64,000 nt of DNA, from assembly GCF_900128975.1 (NCBI RefSeq), contig NZ_FQVC01000001.1, positions 186,001-250,000 on the forward strand, in the 5' to 3' direction. The stretch is from Devosia limi DSM 17137 (lineage in GTDB: Bacteria; Pseudomonadota; Alphaproteobacteria; Rhizobiales; Devosiaceae). A model generated the notes under the pieces. The model was given only the letters and a program-made list of their open reading frames with translations, was not told the DNA's origin and did no database searches. Positions within the stretch are counted from its first letter, which is position 1, and each line of letters opens with the position of its first letter. Below are positions 27,215 to 36,247 of the stretch, piece by piece. The position numbers were made by a program, and so were the translations under genes.

Positions 27215-27534
27215 TAAACCAGTTCCGTTTCCACGTTCCGGCCATCGGGGTTCAGCCCCGTGACCATGCTGGAATAAGCTGAACCCAGCGCCGCGAGGCG
27301 GTCGTGCTGGACAATGTAACAATTGCGGGTGCCGCGCGGCAGCCGCTTGATCAGCCCGGCATCGAGCAGCACCTTGATGTGCTGGGACACTGTGGACTGC
27401 GCCAGCGGCAGCGACTCGGTCACATCCGCACAGCAGCACTCACCGCGCTGCTGGGTCGCCAGGATGCGCAGGATATTCAGGCGCACCGGATGGCCGAGCG
27501 CCCGCATGATGGTGGCAATATCGTCGTCGCGCAT
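27214..27534 (-). CDS. ArsR family transcriptional regulator
   Basis: 106 residues with a winged helix: ALGHPVRLNILRIL, then a Cys-rich turn GECCCADVTESL, recognition helix QSTVSQHIKVLLDAGLI and wing RGTRNCYI. The cysteines in the CCC segment sit where many ArsR/SmtB sensors bind thiophilic metals or form redox-active thiols. It is translationally coupled to the Atm1-type exporter, so it probably derepresses export when a metal, metalloid or sulfur species builds up. An inverted repeat directly upstream is a likely operator. Confidence 0.9.
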   Translation of the reverse strand: MRDDDIATIMRALGHPVRLNILRILATQQRGECCCADVTESLPLAQSTVSQHIKVLLDAGLIKRLPRGTRNCYIVQHDRLAALGSAYSSMVTGLNPDGRNVETELV

Positions 27535-27540
27535 GGCACA

Positions 27541-27569
27541 CTTCTATGATCGGTGATTTACGATAGAAG
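27541..27569. promoter_or_regulatory. Inverted repeat upstream of arsR-type gene (operator candidate)
   Basis: CTTCTAT and ATAGAAG form perfect 7-base arms separated by 15 bases, beginning seven bases upstream of the regulator start. ArsR dimers usually bind such dyads over their own promoter. Confidence 0.55.
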
Positions 27570-27650
27570 ATGGGACGGTTGCGCGCAAGTTCAATGGACA
27601 TGGAAGCGGCCCGCACCTGTGGGGAACGGGCCGCAGACGTCGCGAAAGGA

Positions 27651-29459
27651 CTAATCGGCGCTGGCGGGCAGCGCAAACACCTGACCGGGATAGATCTTGT
27701 CGGGATCGCGGATCTGATCCTCGTTGGCGTCATAGATGGCGGTGTACTTGATCCCGGCGCCATATACGCGCCGGGCAATGGTCCACAGATTATCGCCACG
27801 CCGGATGATCGCCTTGCCGGAGGCGAAGCGCTGCGCCTCGGGATCGCCAACGGCCGTCGCCACCATGGTCGGCACATCGCTGGCCGGTGCATCTGTCGCG
27901 ACCGCCTCGGGCGGCACGACCTCTGGCGGCACGGCCTCTGGCGTCACAATCGCCGCCGCAGGCGCGCCCGATGCTGGCTCAGCGGCCGGGGTCGCACTAT
28001 CGCCGTCACTGATCGCAGGTTGGCTGGCGTCGGGGGCGGTTGGCGCGACTGCCGATCCCACGGGGGCCGCTTCCGGCACGCTGGACGCAACCTCTGGCGC
28101 AGTCGGCGCGACTGCTGACGAAGTCGGCGCAACGGCTGTGGCCGCCGGACTGGCCGGTGTTGGCTCGGCAGCGGCAACGGCGACCGGCGCAGCCGGCGCA
28201 GCGACCGGCGCTTCCACCGGTGCTTCCGCCGGCAGTTCAACGACGAAGTCGACCTCGGCGCGCGCTGCGACATCGGCTGTGTCGGCTTGCAGCATATCGA
28301 TGCGGATGCGCTGCGATGGCTTGGTCAGGACGTTCCCGGCCTCCACCAGCCAGCGGCCGTCCGAAACCAGGGCATCGGCGATGAAACTGTCATCGACATA
28401 GAGGCGGATCGTGGCGCCTTCCGCACCGCCACCGGCAAAGAAGGTCCGCGCGCCCTCGATCTCGATGGCATCAATGGTTGGTGCTGCGCCGGCCAAGACG
28501 GCTGGTTCGGCAGTTGGCTCTGCAGCAGGCTCGGCAGCTGGCGTTGGCGCTGCTGGCTCAACCGCTGCAACTTGTGCAGGCTCGGCTTCGGCCTCGGCTG
28601 CAGGCGCATCGGCCACAGGCTGCGGGGCCGCGTCAGCAGCTGGCGCCGCTGGCGTTGCCGTTACAGTCGCCGCCACTTCGGGCTGCTCTGGAGGCGCTGC
28701 AGCGGGCGCGGACGACGCTGGTGCCGGTGCAGTCTGCGCCACTTCAGGGGCAGCAGCGGGTTCAGCCGGAAGCGCCTCGGCCGCTGCTTCAGCCGGCACG
28801 GACGGGTTGGCCGCGGCGACGGCGACGCTGGTACCCGGTGCCGGGCGCGGCAGGCCCTGCAGAATTTCGCTGGCGGCGCCGGGCGTGCTGGCGACCACCA
28901 GTGGCTCGCTGGTCTTGTCTTCATTGATGACGACGACGAAGGATTGCGCGGCGCGGCCGTCCTTGCCGGTCTCGGCCAGGGTGAGTTCGGTACCGCCCGG
29001 CGCAATCGGCTGCTCGGGAACCAGCACCCAGTCGCCGCTGGGCTCCACCGTGGTGCGGCCCAGCAGGTCGCCATTGGAATAGACTGCGACTTCGGTTCCC
29101 GGCGTGCCACTGCCGGCGATCACCACCGAACCATCGGGCTCGGCGCGCAGCAGGCCAAAGGTGGCTGCGATGAGGTTCTCCGGCACCGGCGTGGTCGTTG
29201 CGTCCACCTCGGGCACGACCTCCGCTTCACTCGGCGCCGATGCCACCGCTTCACTCGGGGCTGATGCCACGGCGCTGTCCGGCGCCGGCACGAGCCCCAC
29301 CTCGACCATCTTGCCGCGCAGGCACAGCCCCATGCCGTCGGCACTGTTGAAGCAGGCGACCATCGAGGGGCCGACAAGCACGCCTATGATAGCCACGAGA
29401 GTAACTGCCGCTGCTCCGATGGTGAGCGCCAGGGGGTGTTGCGAAGCGGGGTCGGCCAG
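27651..29459 (-). CDS. Ala/Pro-rich membrane-anchored protein with C-terminal LysM domain
   Basis: About 602 residues if translation starts at CTG 29459. The N-terminus is then a short polar stretch and one hydrophobic helix (ALTIGAAAVTLVAIIGVLVG). The middle is low-complexity Ala/Pro/Glu with two beta-rich domains (around PDGSVVIAGSGTPGTEVAVY and GGGAEGATIRLYVDD) like Ig-type modules. The last 55 residues are a LysM repeat (RGDNLWTIARRVYG, then DPDKIYPGQVFALP), which binds peptidoglycan. It is probably anchored in the inner membrane and reaches the cell wall. CTG is preferred because GGAGG lies five bases before it; the next usable start is GTG at 29396, inside the membrane helix. Confidence 0.8.
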   Translation of the reverse strand: MADPASQHPLALTIGAAAVTLVAIIGVLVGPSMVACFNSADGMGLCLRGKMVEVGLVPAPDSAVASAPSEAVASAPSEAEVVPEVDATTTPVPENLIAATFGLLRAEPDGSVVIAGSGTPGTEVAVYSNGDLLGRTTVEPSGDWVLVPEQPIAPGGTELTLAETGKDGRAAQSFVVVINEDKTSEPLVVASTPGAASEILQGLPRPAPGTSVAVAAANPSVPAEAAAEALPAEPAAAPEVAQTAPAPASSAPAAAPPEQPEVAATVTATPAAPAADAAPQPVADAPAAEAEAEPAQVAAVEPAAPTPAAEPAAEPTAEPAVLAGAAPTIDAIEIEGARTFFAGGGAEGATIRLYVDDSFIADALVSDGRWLVEAGNVLTKPSQRIRIDMLQADTADVAARAEVDFVVELPAEAPVEAPVAAPAAPVAVAAAEPTPASPAATAVAPTSSAVAPTAPEVASSVPEAAPVGSAVAPTAPDASQPAISDGDSATPAAEPASGAPAAAIVTPEAVPPEVVPPEAVATDAPASDVPTMVATAVGDPEAQRFASGKAIIRRGDNLWTIARRVYGAGIKYTAIYDANEDQIRDPDKIYPGQVFALPASAD

Positions 29460-29506
29460 TTTGTCCTCCAGGGCGCGTCAGCGCGGTACTGCCCTTGGGC
29501 AGAGTT

Positions 29507-31114
29507 CTAAGTTGTCGTCGCCTGTGCCGCCTCAGTCTTCAACAACTTGTAGGTTATCGACTCATACAGCGCCTCAAACGAGGCATCAATGATGTTGGGG
29601 GAAACGCCGATGGTGTGCCAGCGTTCGCCGGTGCCGTCACGGCTTTCAACCAGTACACGGGTGACCGCGCCCGTGCCGCCGTCCAGAATACGGACCTTGA
29701 AGTCGACCAGCACCAGATCCTCGATGCGGCTCGAATACTTGCCGAGGTCTTTGCGCATCGCCAGATCGAGCGCGTTGACCGGCCCGTTGCCCTCGGCGAC
29801 CGACATCAGCAACTCATCCTCGACACGGATCTTCACCACCGCCTCGGTGACGGTAACTTCCTCACCCTGGGCATTGTGCCGCCGCTCGACGCTGGCACGG
29901 TAATTCTCTACCTGGAAGAAATCCGGCAGCGTGCCCAGCACCCGGCGTGCCAACACCGCAAAGGATGCATCGGCGCCATCGTAGGAATAGCCCCGCGCCT
30001 CGCGCTCCTTGACCGTCGCCAGGAGCCGTTCCAGCCGGCTGTCATCCTTGGCCAGTTCGATCCCATGCCGCGCCAAAGCCGTCAGCAGATTGGACTTGCC
30101 CGCCTGCTGGCTGACCATGATCGAGCGCTCATTGCCGACGCTTTCGGGCGGGATATGCTCATAGGTCGAAAAATCCTTGAGCAGCGCCGAGGCGTGGATA
30201 CCCGCCTTGGTGGCAAAGGCCGAGGCGCCGACATAGGGCGCCTGCCGGGCCGGGGCGCGGTTGAGCCGATCGTCAAAGGCCCGCGAGATCGAGGTCAGCC
30301 GCTCCAGCCGGGCGACGTCGATACTGGTCTCGAACCGATCGGCAAAGGCCGATTTGAGCACCAGCGTCGGGATGATGGTGATGAGATTGGCATTGCCGCA
30401 GCGCTCGCCGATGCCGTTGAGCGTACCCTGGATCTGGCGTACGCCCGCTTCCACCGCCGCCAGCGTATTGGCCACGGCCTGGCCGGTATCGTCATGGGCA
30501 TGGATGCCCAACCGATCCCCCGGCGCAACGGCCAGCACCTGCCCGACAATGTCGCGGATCTCGGACGGCATGGTGCCGCCATTGGTGTCGCAGAGCACCA
30601 CCCAGCGCGCGCCGGCCTCCAGCGCGGTGACGATACAGGCCTTGGCATAGTCGGGATTAGCCTTGAAGCCGTCGAAGAAGTGCTCGCAGTCGACCAGTGC
30701 TTCCTTGCCGGAGGCAACCGCCGCCGCCACCGTATCGCGGAGATTGTCGAGGTTGTCCTCCAGCGAGATTTCCAGCGCCACCCTGACCTGATGGTCCCAG
30801 GCCTTGGCGACAAAGCAGGCGGCATCGGCCCGCGAGTTCAACAGCGCCTGCACGCCGGGATCATTGGCGGCGGAGCGCCCTGCCCGCTTGGTCATGCCGA
30901 AGGCGGTGAAGGTGGCGCGGCGCGTGCGCTTCTCGCTGAAGAATTCGGTATCGACCGGATTGGCCCCGGGATAGCCGCCCTCGATATAATCCACCCCCAG
31001 CTCCTCGAGCAGGGCCGCAATGGAGATCTTGTCTTCCAGGGAAAACTCGATGCCAGCAGTCTGGGCACCATCACGCAGGGTGGTGTCGAAGATATAGAGG
31101 CGGTCTTTGGTCAT
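29507..31114 (-). CDS. cimA: (R)-citramalate synthase
   Basis: 535 residues of the HMGL-like/LeuA family. The N-terminus has FDTTLRDGAQ, then HAHDDTGQAVANTLAAVEAG as metal-binding His motif and GERCGNANL. The C-terminal LeuA-type regulatory domain is present. It condenses acetyl-CoA and pyruvate to citramalate, a threonine-independent start to isoleucine synthesis. The long C-terminal domain and the FSLEDK pattern fit the CimA type rather than LeuA. It ends the minus-strand group cysS-GFA-GFA-cimA; the gap to the upstream GFA gene is 10 bases. Confidence 0.92.
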   Translation of the reverse strand: MTKDRLYIFDTTLRDGAQTAGIEFSLEDKISIAALLEELGVDYIEGGYPGANPVDTEFFSEKRTRRATFTAFGMTKRAGRSAANDPGVQALLNSRADAACFVAKAWDHQVRVALEISLEDNLDNLRDTVAAAVASGKEALVDCEHFFDGFKANPDYAKACIVTALEAGARWVVLCDTNGGTMPSEIRDIVGQVLAVAPGDRLGIHAHDDTGQAVANTLAAVEAGVRQIQGTLNGIGERCGNANLITIIPTLVLKSAFADRFETSIDVARLERLTSISRAFDDRLNRAPARQAPYVGASAFATKAGIHASALLKDFSTYEHIPPESVGNERSIMVSQQAGKSNLLTALARHGIELAKDDSRLERLLATVKEREARGYSYDGADASFAVLARRVLGTLPDFFQVENYRASVERRHNAQGEEVTVTEAVVKIRVEDELLMSVAEGNGPVNALDLAMRKDLGKYSSRIEDLVLVDFKVRILDGGTGAVTRVLVESRDGTGERWHTIGVSPNIIDASFEALYESITYKLLKTEAAQATTT

Positions 31115-31124
31115 CAAACGATAC

Positions 31125-31607
31125 TCAGTCTCTGGGTGGCCAGGTGGCCGTGTCGTGATCGGGATGCTGGCGGTTGCTGGCTTTGATCGCGGAAAAATCG
31201 TCGGGATCGCTGTCCTCGGTGCTGCCGTAGTCCATCAGGCCGGAGAGTTGGTCCACCTGCGGCAGGCGGCTTTCCATCCCCAGCTGGAAAGCCAGCGGGA
31301 TGGTCTCGGGGTGGTCGAACGCCCCGATGGACATGGAGATATGCTGGCTCTGGTCATGCCGGAAGAACAGCGGCGTGCCGCATTGGCTGCAGAAGCCGCG
31401 CTGCACATGGTCCGAACTGCGGAAGCTGCCGGGTGTGCCGCGCGTCCAGGTAAAGTCCTCGAGCGGCACGCCAATCAGCGCCGCAAAGAAATTGCCCGTC
31501 GCCTTCTGGCACATGCGGCAATGGCAGACATGGGGATTGTCACGCAGCGACGCGGCGCGAAAACGGATGGCGCCACACTGACAGCCGCCGGTACGAACCT
31601 GGCTCAC
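31125..31607 (-). CDS. GFA family protein (CENP-V/GFA zinc domain), copy 2
   Basis: About 160 residues with the GFA pattern: GGCQCGAIRF, then HCRMCQKATG, then FCSQCGTPLFF. The cysteines would bind two Zn ions. GFA proteins have been proposed to handle formaldehyde-glutathione adducts, but most members have no proven activity. The GTG at 31607 overlaps the upstream stop (GTGA) and has GGAGG seven bases before it, so it is preferred over 31631. It shares about the same layout as the neighbour upstream, suggesting an old tandem duplication. Confidence 0.88.
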   Translation of the reverse strand: MSQVRTGGCQCGAIRFRAASLRDNPHVCHCRMCQKATGNFFAALIGVPLEDFTWTRGTPGSFRSSDHVQRGFCSQCGTPLFFRHDQSQHISMSIGAFDHPETIPLAFQLGMESRLPQVDQLSGLMDYGSTEDSDPDDFSAIKASNRQHPDHDTATWPPRD

Positions 31608-32086
31608 TTGGTTCCCTCCGGACGCGGCCAATCCTGGGTGTCATGGTCGGGATGCTGGTTGGAATGGATGCCGGCGAGGAAGGTCTGCCATTCGTCCGAG
31701 ATCTCGGTGCGCGCCGGCAGGCTGGTCAGCCCATCGAAGAACGGCAGCTTGTCGGCCATATTCACCTGGATCACCGGCGGCGCCACGGTCGGATCATCGA
31801 AAGCGCCGATGGCCAGTTCCAGCCCGAAGCGGGTTTCATAGGCCAGCGGCGTGCCACAATCGCCACAAAAGGCGCGACGGGCAGCGTTGGAACTCTGGAA
31901 CCACTTTGGCTCGCCACGGGTCCATTGCGCGTCATGCGCCGTCACCAACGGACCGAAAAAGCCGCCAAAGGCCTTCTGGCACATGCGGCAATGGCAGATC
32001 GAGCCGCGCCCCAAGAGACGCGCCTTGAACCGCACGGCGCCGCATTGGCAGCCGCCGGTCAGGTCTTTTGGCTTAGTCCGGGACAT
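31604..32086 (-). CDS. GFA family protein (CENP-V/GFA zinc domain), copy 1
   Basis: 160 residues from ATG 32086. Cys motifs GGCQCGAVRF, CHCRMCQKAFG and FCGDCGTPLAYE match the zinc sites of the family. The C-terminal tail with HPDHDTQDWP is shared with copy 2 (HPDHDTATWP), which supports paralogy. It overlaps the 27-codon glyoxalase-like remnant upstream. Its function is probably related to thiol adduct chemistry, but this is not shown. Confidence 0.85.
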   Translation of the reverse strand: MSRTKPKDLTGGCQCGAVRFKARLLGRGSICHCRMCQKAFGGFFGPLVTAHDAQWTRGEPKWFQSSNAARRAFCGDCGTPLAYETRFGLELAIGAFDDPTVAPPVIQVNMADKLPFFDGLTSLPARTEISDEWQTFLAGIHSNQHPDHDTQDWPRPEGTK

Positions 32087-32156
32087 GGCAAACCGCTTCG
32101 ATAGTGTGCCCGTCGGGATCGGCAGCACTCAGAGAAATGTGGTCAGGACAGCTCAT
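32073..32156 (-). pseudogene. Glyoxalase/VOC C-terminal remnant, 27 codons, coupled to cysS
   Basis: A short open frame reads [20 protein letters not shown] and ends AVCHVPD. The block DPDGHTIEAVCH is the familiar C-terminal motif of VOC/glyoxalase-family proteins, whose Glu is a metal ligand. Nothing upstream in the frame encodes the rest of a VOC domain, because cysS occupies it. Its ATG overlaps the cysS stop (ATGA), and its end overlaps the start of the GFA gene. It looks like the tail of a deleted VOC gene, perhaps still translated as a coupling peptide. Confidence 0.6.
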
Positions 32157-33598
32157 CGTTTCACCTCCCATTTGGTCCGGCGCTCCCCGGTCTCGGGGTC
32201 CTTGGAATCCATCAGGGCAATGCCCTGCTCGGCCAGTTCGTTGCGAATGCGATCCGCCTCGGCAAAGTCCTTGCCGTTGAGGGCCGCAAGGCGCGCCGCG
32301 ACCGCCGCAGCGATATGGGGTGGCTCTTCCCAGCCATCGCCCGATGTCAAAAGGGTGTCGCGGCCAAAGCCCAGAAATTCAAGCGTTGCGCCAAGTGCCT
32401 GCTTTGCCGCCTGCCCGTCTTCGCGATTGGCCTGACGGGCAATCGCATCCAGTGCCACGCTGGCGCGGTGGAAATTGAGATCGTCGGCCAGCATCTCGAC
32501 CACCGAGGCGTCGGGGCCGATATCTTCGGTGCTCTGCCCATCGCGGGCCGCGCGTTGCCAATCGACCAGCTTGGACTGCGCCTCTTCCAGCCGCTTCACC
32601 GAAAAGTCGATGGGTTCGCGATAATGGGTCATCAGCATGGCCAGCCGCAGCACGTCACCATGCCAGGCCTGGCCGCCCATCGCGCCTGTCTCCAGCAGGT
32701 CATTGATGGTAACGAAATTGCCCAGGCTCTTGGACATTTTCTGTCCCTCGACCTGCAGGAAGCCATTATGCATCCAGACCCTGGCCATCTCATGGGTGCC
32801 GTGGGCGCAACGCGATTGGGCGATCTCGTTTTCGTGGTGCGGGAAGATCAGGTCCAGCCCGCCGCCATGAATGTCGAACACGTCGCCCAGATAGGCCGCG
32901 CTCATGGCGGAGCACTCGATATGCCAGCCCGGACGGCCACGGCCCCAGGGGCTGTCCCAACCTGGCTCCTCGGCACTCGATTGTTTCCACAGCACGAAAT
33001 CGGCCGGGTTCTTCTTGTGGGCATCCACCGCAATGCGGGCGCCCGCCAGATTGTCTTCGAGGTTGCGGCCCGACAGCGCGCCGTAATCGGGCATGGAGGT
33101 CACGTCGAACAGCACCTCGCCCCCAGCCACATAGGCGTGGCCGCGCTCGATCAGCGTGGCGATCAGCGTCACCATGTCGGGCTTGCCATCCGGGCGCGGC
33201 AGCACGAAATCGGTGGCGCGCGGCTGATAGGTCGGCTCCAGGCTGCCCAGCGCCTTCACATCGGCGGCGAACTGTCGGGCGGTCTTTTCCGTTACCCGGC
33301 GGATCGCTTCGTTGAGTGGCAGGTCGGGAAAGTCGCGCGCGGCCCGTGCATTGATCTTGTCGTCAACGTCGGTGATGTTGCGCACATAGGTCACATGCTC
33401 GGCACCATAGACATGGCGCAGCAGCCGGAACAGCAGATCGAACACGATCACCGGGCGCGCATTGCCGATATGGGCAAAGTCATAGACCGTCGGCCCGCAT
33501 ACATACATGCGCACATTGCCCGCATCGATGGGAACGAAGGGTTCCTTCTTGCGGGTCAGGGTGTTGTAGAGCGAAAGCTGTGGCGATCCCGAAGTCAT
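32153..33598 (-). CDS. cysS: Cysteine--tRNA ligase
   Basis: 481 residues, class I synthetase. The zinc Cys in [10 protein letters not shown] and the HIGH-type motif HIGNARP lie near residues 30-47; the KMSKS motif is intact (KMSKSLGNF); the Zn-binding stretch is [10 protein letters not shown]. The C-terminal helical bundle is present. It charges tRNA-Cys. It is the first gene of a tight minus-strand group. Confidence 0.96.
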   Translation of the reverse strand: MTSGSPQLSLYNTLTRKKEPFVPIDAGNVRMYVCGPTVYDFAHIGNARPVIVFDLLFRLLRHVYGAEHVTYVRNITDVDDKINARAARDFPDLPLNEAIRRVTEKTARQFAADVKALGSLEPTYQPRATDFVLPRPDGKPDMVTLIATLIERGHAYVAGGEVLFDVTSMPDYGALSGRNLEDNLAGARIAVDAHKKNPADFVLWKQSSAEEPGWDSPWGRGRPGWHIECSAMSAAYLGDVFDIHGGGLDLIFPHHENEIAQSRCAHGTHEMARVWMHNGFLQVEGQKMSKSLGNFVTINDLLETGAMGGQAWHGDVLRLAMLMTHYREPIDFSVKRLEEAQSKLVDWQRAARDGQSTEDIGPDASVVEMLADDLNFHRASVALDAIARQANREDGQAAKQALGATLEFLGFGRDTLLTSGDGWEEPPHIAAAVAARLAALNGKDFAEADRIRNELAEQGIALMDSKDPETGERRTKWEVKR

Positions 33599-33791
33599 AA
33601 AGCGTCCTGGCCATGCGTGTGCGCTAGGCGGGTGGCTCTTCGGGCATCAGGAATTTTGGATGAAGAAGACCGCGCCGCCAACGAGTGGTTAGCAGGTAAT
33701 AATGCAGCCGTTAATCTGATTAACGAGGGTCTTCATGGCCGGGACAATGGCGGCACGCGGTGCCGAAATCAAGCCCCATATGCGCCAGGCA

Positions 33792-33820
33792 TAAAAAAGG
33801 GCGGCACCTGGGTGCCGCCC
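33792..33820 (-). terminator. Rho-independent terminator of the fumarylacetoacetase-family gene
   Basis: On the minus strand GGGCGGCACC and GGTGCCGCCC form a perfect stem followed by T6-7. It lies about 120 bases beyond the stop at 33939. The rest of the 340-base gap 33599-33938 shows no reliable gene. Confidence 0.8.
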
Positions 33821-33938
33821 AATCGCTTTGGAGGCGATCGAAAACTGGATGGATGACGAAGCCCCGTCACCACTCGACACCATCCTTGCATGCCTGACCG
33901 TAATGCCCAACGCCTACACAGGAAAGTTATTGCAGGCG

Positions 33939-34940
33939 CTAGAGCAGCACCACCCGCTGGTCGATTTCGCCAAAGACCGGCTGGCCATCTGGCCCGATGG
34001 CGGCAATGCGCACCTGATCCCCTGGCTTGAGGAATGGCGTGCGCGCGCGGCCATATTTGAGCTTTTCGACCGTGCGGGCCTCGGCAATGCACGCAAAGCC
34101 AATGCCATCCCTGCGGGTCGGCAAGGGCTCATCATGCCGGTTGGAGATGGTACCCGAGCCGATAATGGTGCCGGCGGCGAGCTTGCGGGTGCGCGCGGCC
34201 TCGACGATCAGCGCGGCGAAATCGAAATGCATGTCGATCCCGGCATTGGGTTGCCCGAACAGCGCATCATTGATCTGCACCCGCACCGGCAGGTGCAGTC
34301 GGTTGTCGCGCCAGGCATCGCCCAGGCTCTCCGGCGTCATCACTACTGGGGCAAAGCTGGTCGATGGCTTGGCATGAAAGAAGCCAAAGCCGTTCTGCAG
34401 GTCGTCGACCACCAGCTTGCGCAGGGAGACGTCATTGCAGACCGTCACCAGGCGGATCGCGGCGGCGGCCTGCTCGCGCGTCGCCCGCATCGGCACCGGC
34501 CCGGTGATCACGGCGACTTCGGCCTCGAAGTCCAGCGCCAGGTCGGCCTCGGGTACGGTAATGGCGTCGGTGGGGCCGGACAGCGAATCGGAACCACCCT
34601 GATAGAGCAGCGGCCGACTGGTTTGCAGCTCGGCATTCTTGCTGCCCTTGAGCGAGCGGACGCGTTCGAGATGGCTGAGATAGCCGGCGCCATCGATCCA
34701 CTGATAGGCGCGCGGCAGTGGTGCTGCAGCCATGTCGGGATCGAACGGCTGCCCGGCAACGGCGCCGGCATCAAGTTCGGCGGCAAGGGCAGAAAGCGCC
34801 GGATACAGGGCCTTCCACTCATCCAGCGCCGCCTGCAGATTGGGGACGATGCGGCTGGCGGAGACGTAGCGCGTCAGGTCCCTGGACACGACCACCAATT
34901 GTCCATCGGGGCGACCATTCCTGAGGGTGGCTAACTTCAT
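33939..34940 (-). CDS. Fumarylacetoacetate hydrolase family protein
   Basis: 333 residues from ATG 34940; the upstream ATG at 34949 is an alternative. The fold shows AYQWIDGAGYLSHLERVR and the central acidic metal site LDFEAEVAVITG. CNDVSLRKL and AAGTIIGSGTISNR follow. The N-terminal MKLATLRNGRPDGQLVVV is typical of the longer FAH proteins. It may hydrolyse fumarylacetoacetate in tyrosine breakdown or a related acylpyruvate, but no other tyrosine pathway gene (hmgA, hppD) is adjacent, so the substrate is open. Confidence 0.85.
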   Translation of the reverse strand: MKLATLRNGRPDGQLVVVSRDLTRYVSASRIVPNLQAALDEWKALYPALSALAAELDAGAVAGQPFDPDMAAAPLPRAYQWIDGAGYLSHLERVRSLKGSKNAELQTSRPLLYQGGSDSLSGPTDAITVPEADLALDFEAEVAVITGPVPMRATREQAAAAIRLVTVCNDVSLRKLVVDDLQNGFGFFHAKPSTSFAPVVMTPESLGDAWRDNRLHLPVRVQINDALFGQPNAGIDMHFDFAALIVEAARTRKLAAGTIIGSGTISNRHDEPLPTRRDGIGFACIAEARTVEKLKYGRARTPFLKPGDQVRIAAIGPDGQPVFGEIDQRVVLL

Positions 34941-35095
34941 CGGGATCATCTCGTCGCTGGAGTGTGACAGCAGAGCGCTATCACGGCACGGGTTCGGCCA
35001 CTATAGTGTCGCCACGCCCCCTAGCGTTGTCTTAAGGGCGCCCAAGGTTTCCGCGCAATCGCGCTGGCCTATGTGATCGCGACGAATAGGGCTCA

Positions 35096-36247
35096 ATGGT
35101 GACTTCCGGCAAACTCAATATGCGCGCTGCGCTGCTCCTGCTGATTGCAGCGTTCAGCCTGTGCCTCGACGTCAATACCGCCTATGCCCAGTCCTCCAGC
35201 TGCTCGCGCCTGCAATCGGCGCTGCGCCAGTTCGACCGCAATGCGGACTTCCGCAATTTCGAGAACAATTCCCAGGCCGCGCGCGGGCTTGCCGCCCAGG
35301 TGCAGAGCGCCGAAAGCGCCTATGTCCGCAATGGCTGCAATGACGACGCCAAGGCCGGCCGGACGCTGACCCGTCAATGCCAGGGCATTGCGCGCGATGT
35401 GCTGCGCCTGCGCGACGACTATGCCAAGGTCAACCAGTCGGTCGGCACCGCCACTGCCGTCGCCCAGCAGCGCGAAGCGATCCTGCAGGAAATGGCCCGT
35501 TTCGGCTGCAGCGCCGAGCGCGGCTCCAGCGCCACTTTCAACAATGAGCGCCAGACCCTGTTCGACCGCATTTTCGGCACGACCTCCGAAGGCGATTTCA
35601 GCAATGGCCAATTTGTCGGCGATGAAAACTGGGGTTATGGCGGCTATGCCACCATCCGCACCGTCTGCGTGCGGCTGACCGACGGCTATTTCTGGCCCAT
35701 CAGTTATGCCACCCTGCCCGACTATCTCGGCAATGACGCCGCGCAGTGCCAGCAGATGTGTCCAAACACGCCGGTCGAGCTCTACTATTACGACAATCCC
35801 GGCCAGGAAGCCGAGCAGATGCGCAACCAGAATGGGTCGCCCTATAGCGCGCTGCCCAATGCGTTCCGCTACCGCGAAGCCGTTGATATGACCAGTTCGT
35901 GCAACGCCGCTCCGACCGGTGGCGGGCAGATCACGCTGGCCACGGACGCCAGTGGACAGAACCGGGCCATTGCCGAGGTTTCAGGCTTGCGCTTTCCACT
36001 GCCGCTGCGCGACCCCCGCCGGCAGATACCGGCAGCACCGGTTGCGGTGGCGGCGGTCGAGGCGACGCTGATCAGCGTCCCACTGCCGCGGCCGCGCCCC
36101 GCCGCACCCGGCGAAGCGCCAATTGCCCGGCCGGTGGCCCCCGATGCCGGCGAGCCCAATCTGCGGCTGGTTCAGTTCGGCGATCGAACCGTCAGAGTAG
36201 TCGGTCCAGACACGCCCTACGCCCAACCAGTACGAGCAGGTTCTTGA
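35096..36247 (+). CDS. DUF2865 domain protein, predicted secreted
   Basis: 383 residues. A Sec signal peptide is visible ([25 protein letters not shown]). The core [27 protein letters not shown] and the Cys pairs around [21 protein letters not shown] fit DUF2865. This family of unknown function is common in Rhizobiales and predicted to be periplasmic. The C-terminal 100 residues are Pro/Ala-rich and likely disordered. Its 3' end overlaps the convergent gltX gene by 56 bases. Confidence 0.8.
   Translation: MVTSGKLNMRAALLLLIAAFSLCLDVNTAYAQSSSCSRLQSALRQFDRNADFRNFENNSQAARGLAAQVQSAESAYVRNGCNDDAKAGRTLTRQCQGIARDVLRLRDDYAKVNQSVGTATAVAQQREAILQEMARFGCSAERGSSATFNNERQTLFDRIFGTTSEGDFSNGQFVGDENWGYGGYATIRTVCVRLTDGYFWPISYATLPDYLGNDAAQCQQMCPNTPVELYYYDNPGQEAEQMRNQNGSPYSALPNAFRYREAVDMTSSCNAAPTGGGQITLATDASGQNRAIAEVSGLRFPLPLRDPRRQIPAAPVAVAAVEATLISVPLPRPRPAAPGEAPIARPVAPDAGEPNLRLVQFGDRTVRVVGPDTPYAQPVRAGS

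Noticed and set aside
33689..33910. A 73-residue minus-strand frame
   Set aside because: It spans the terminator hairpin and has no recognisable features or good start.
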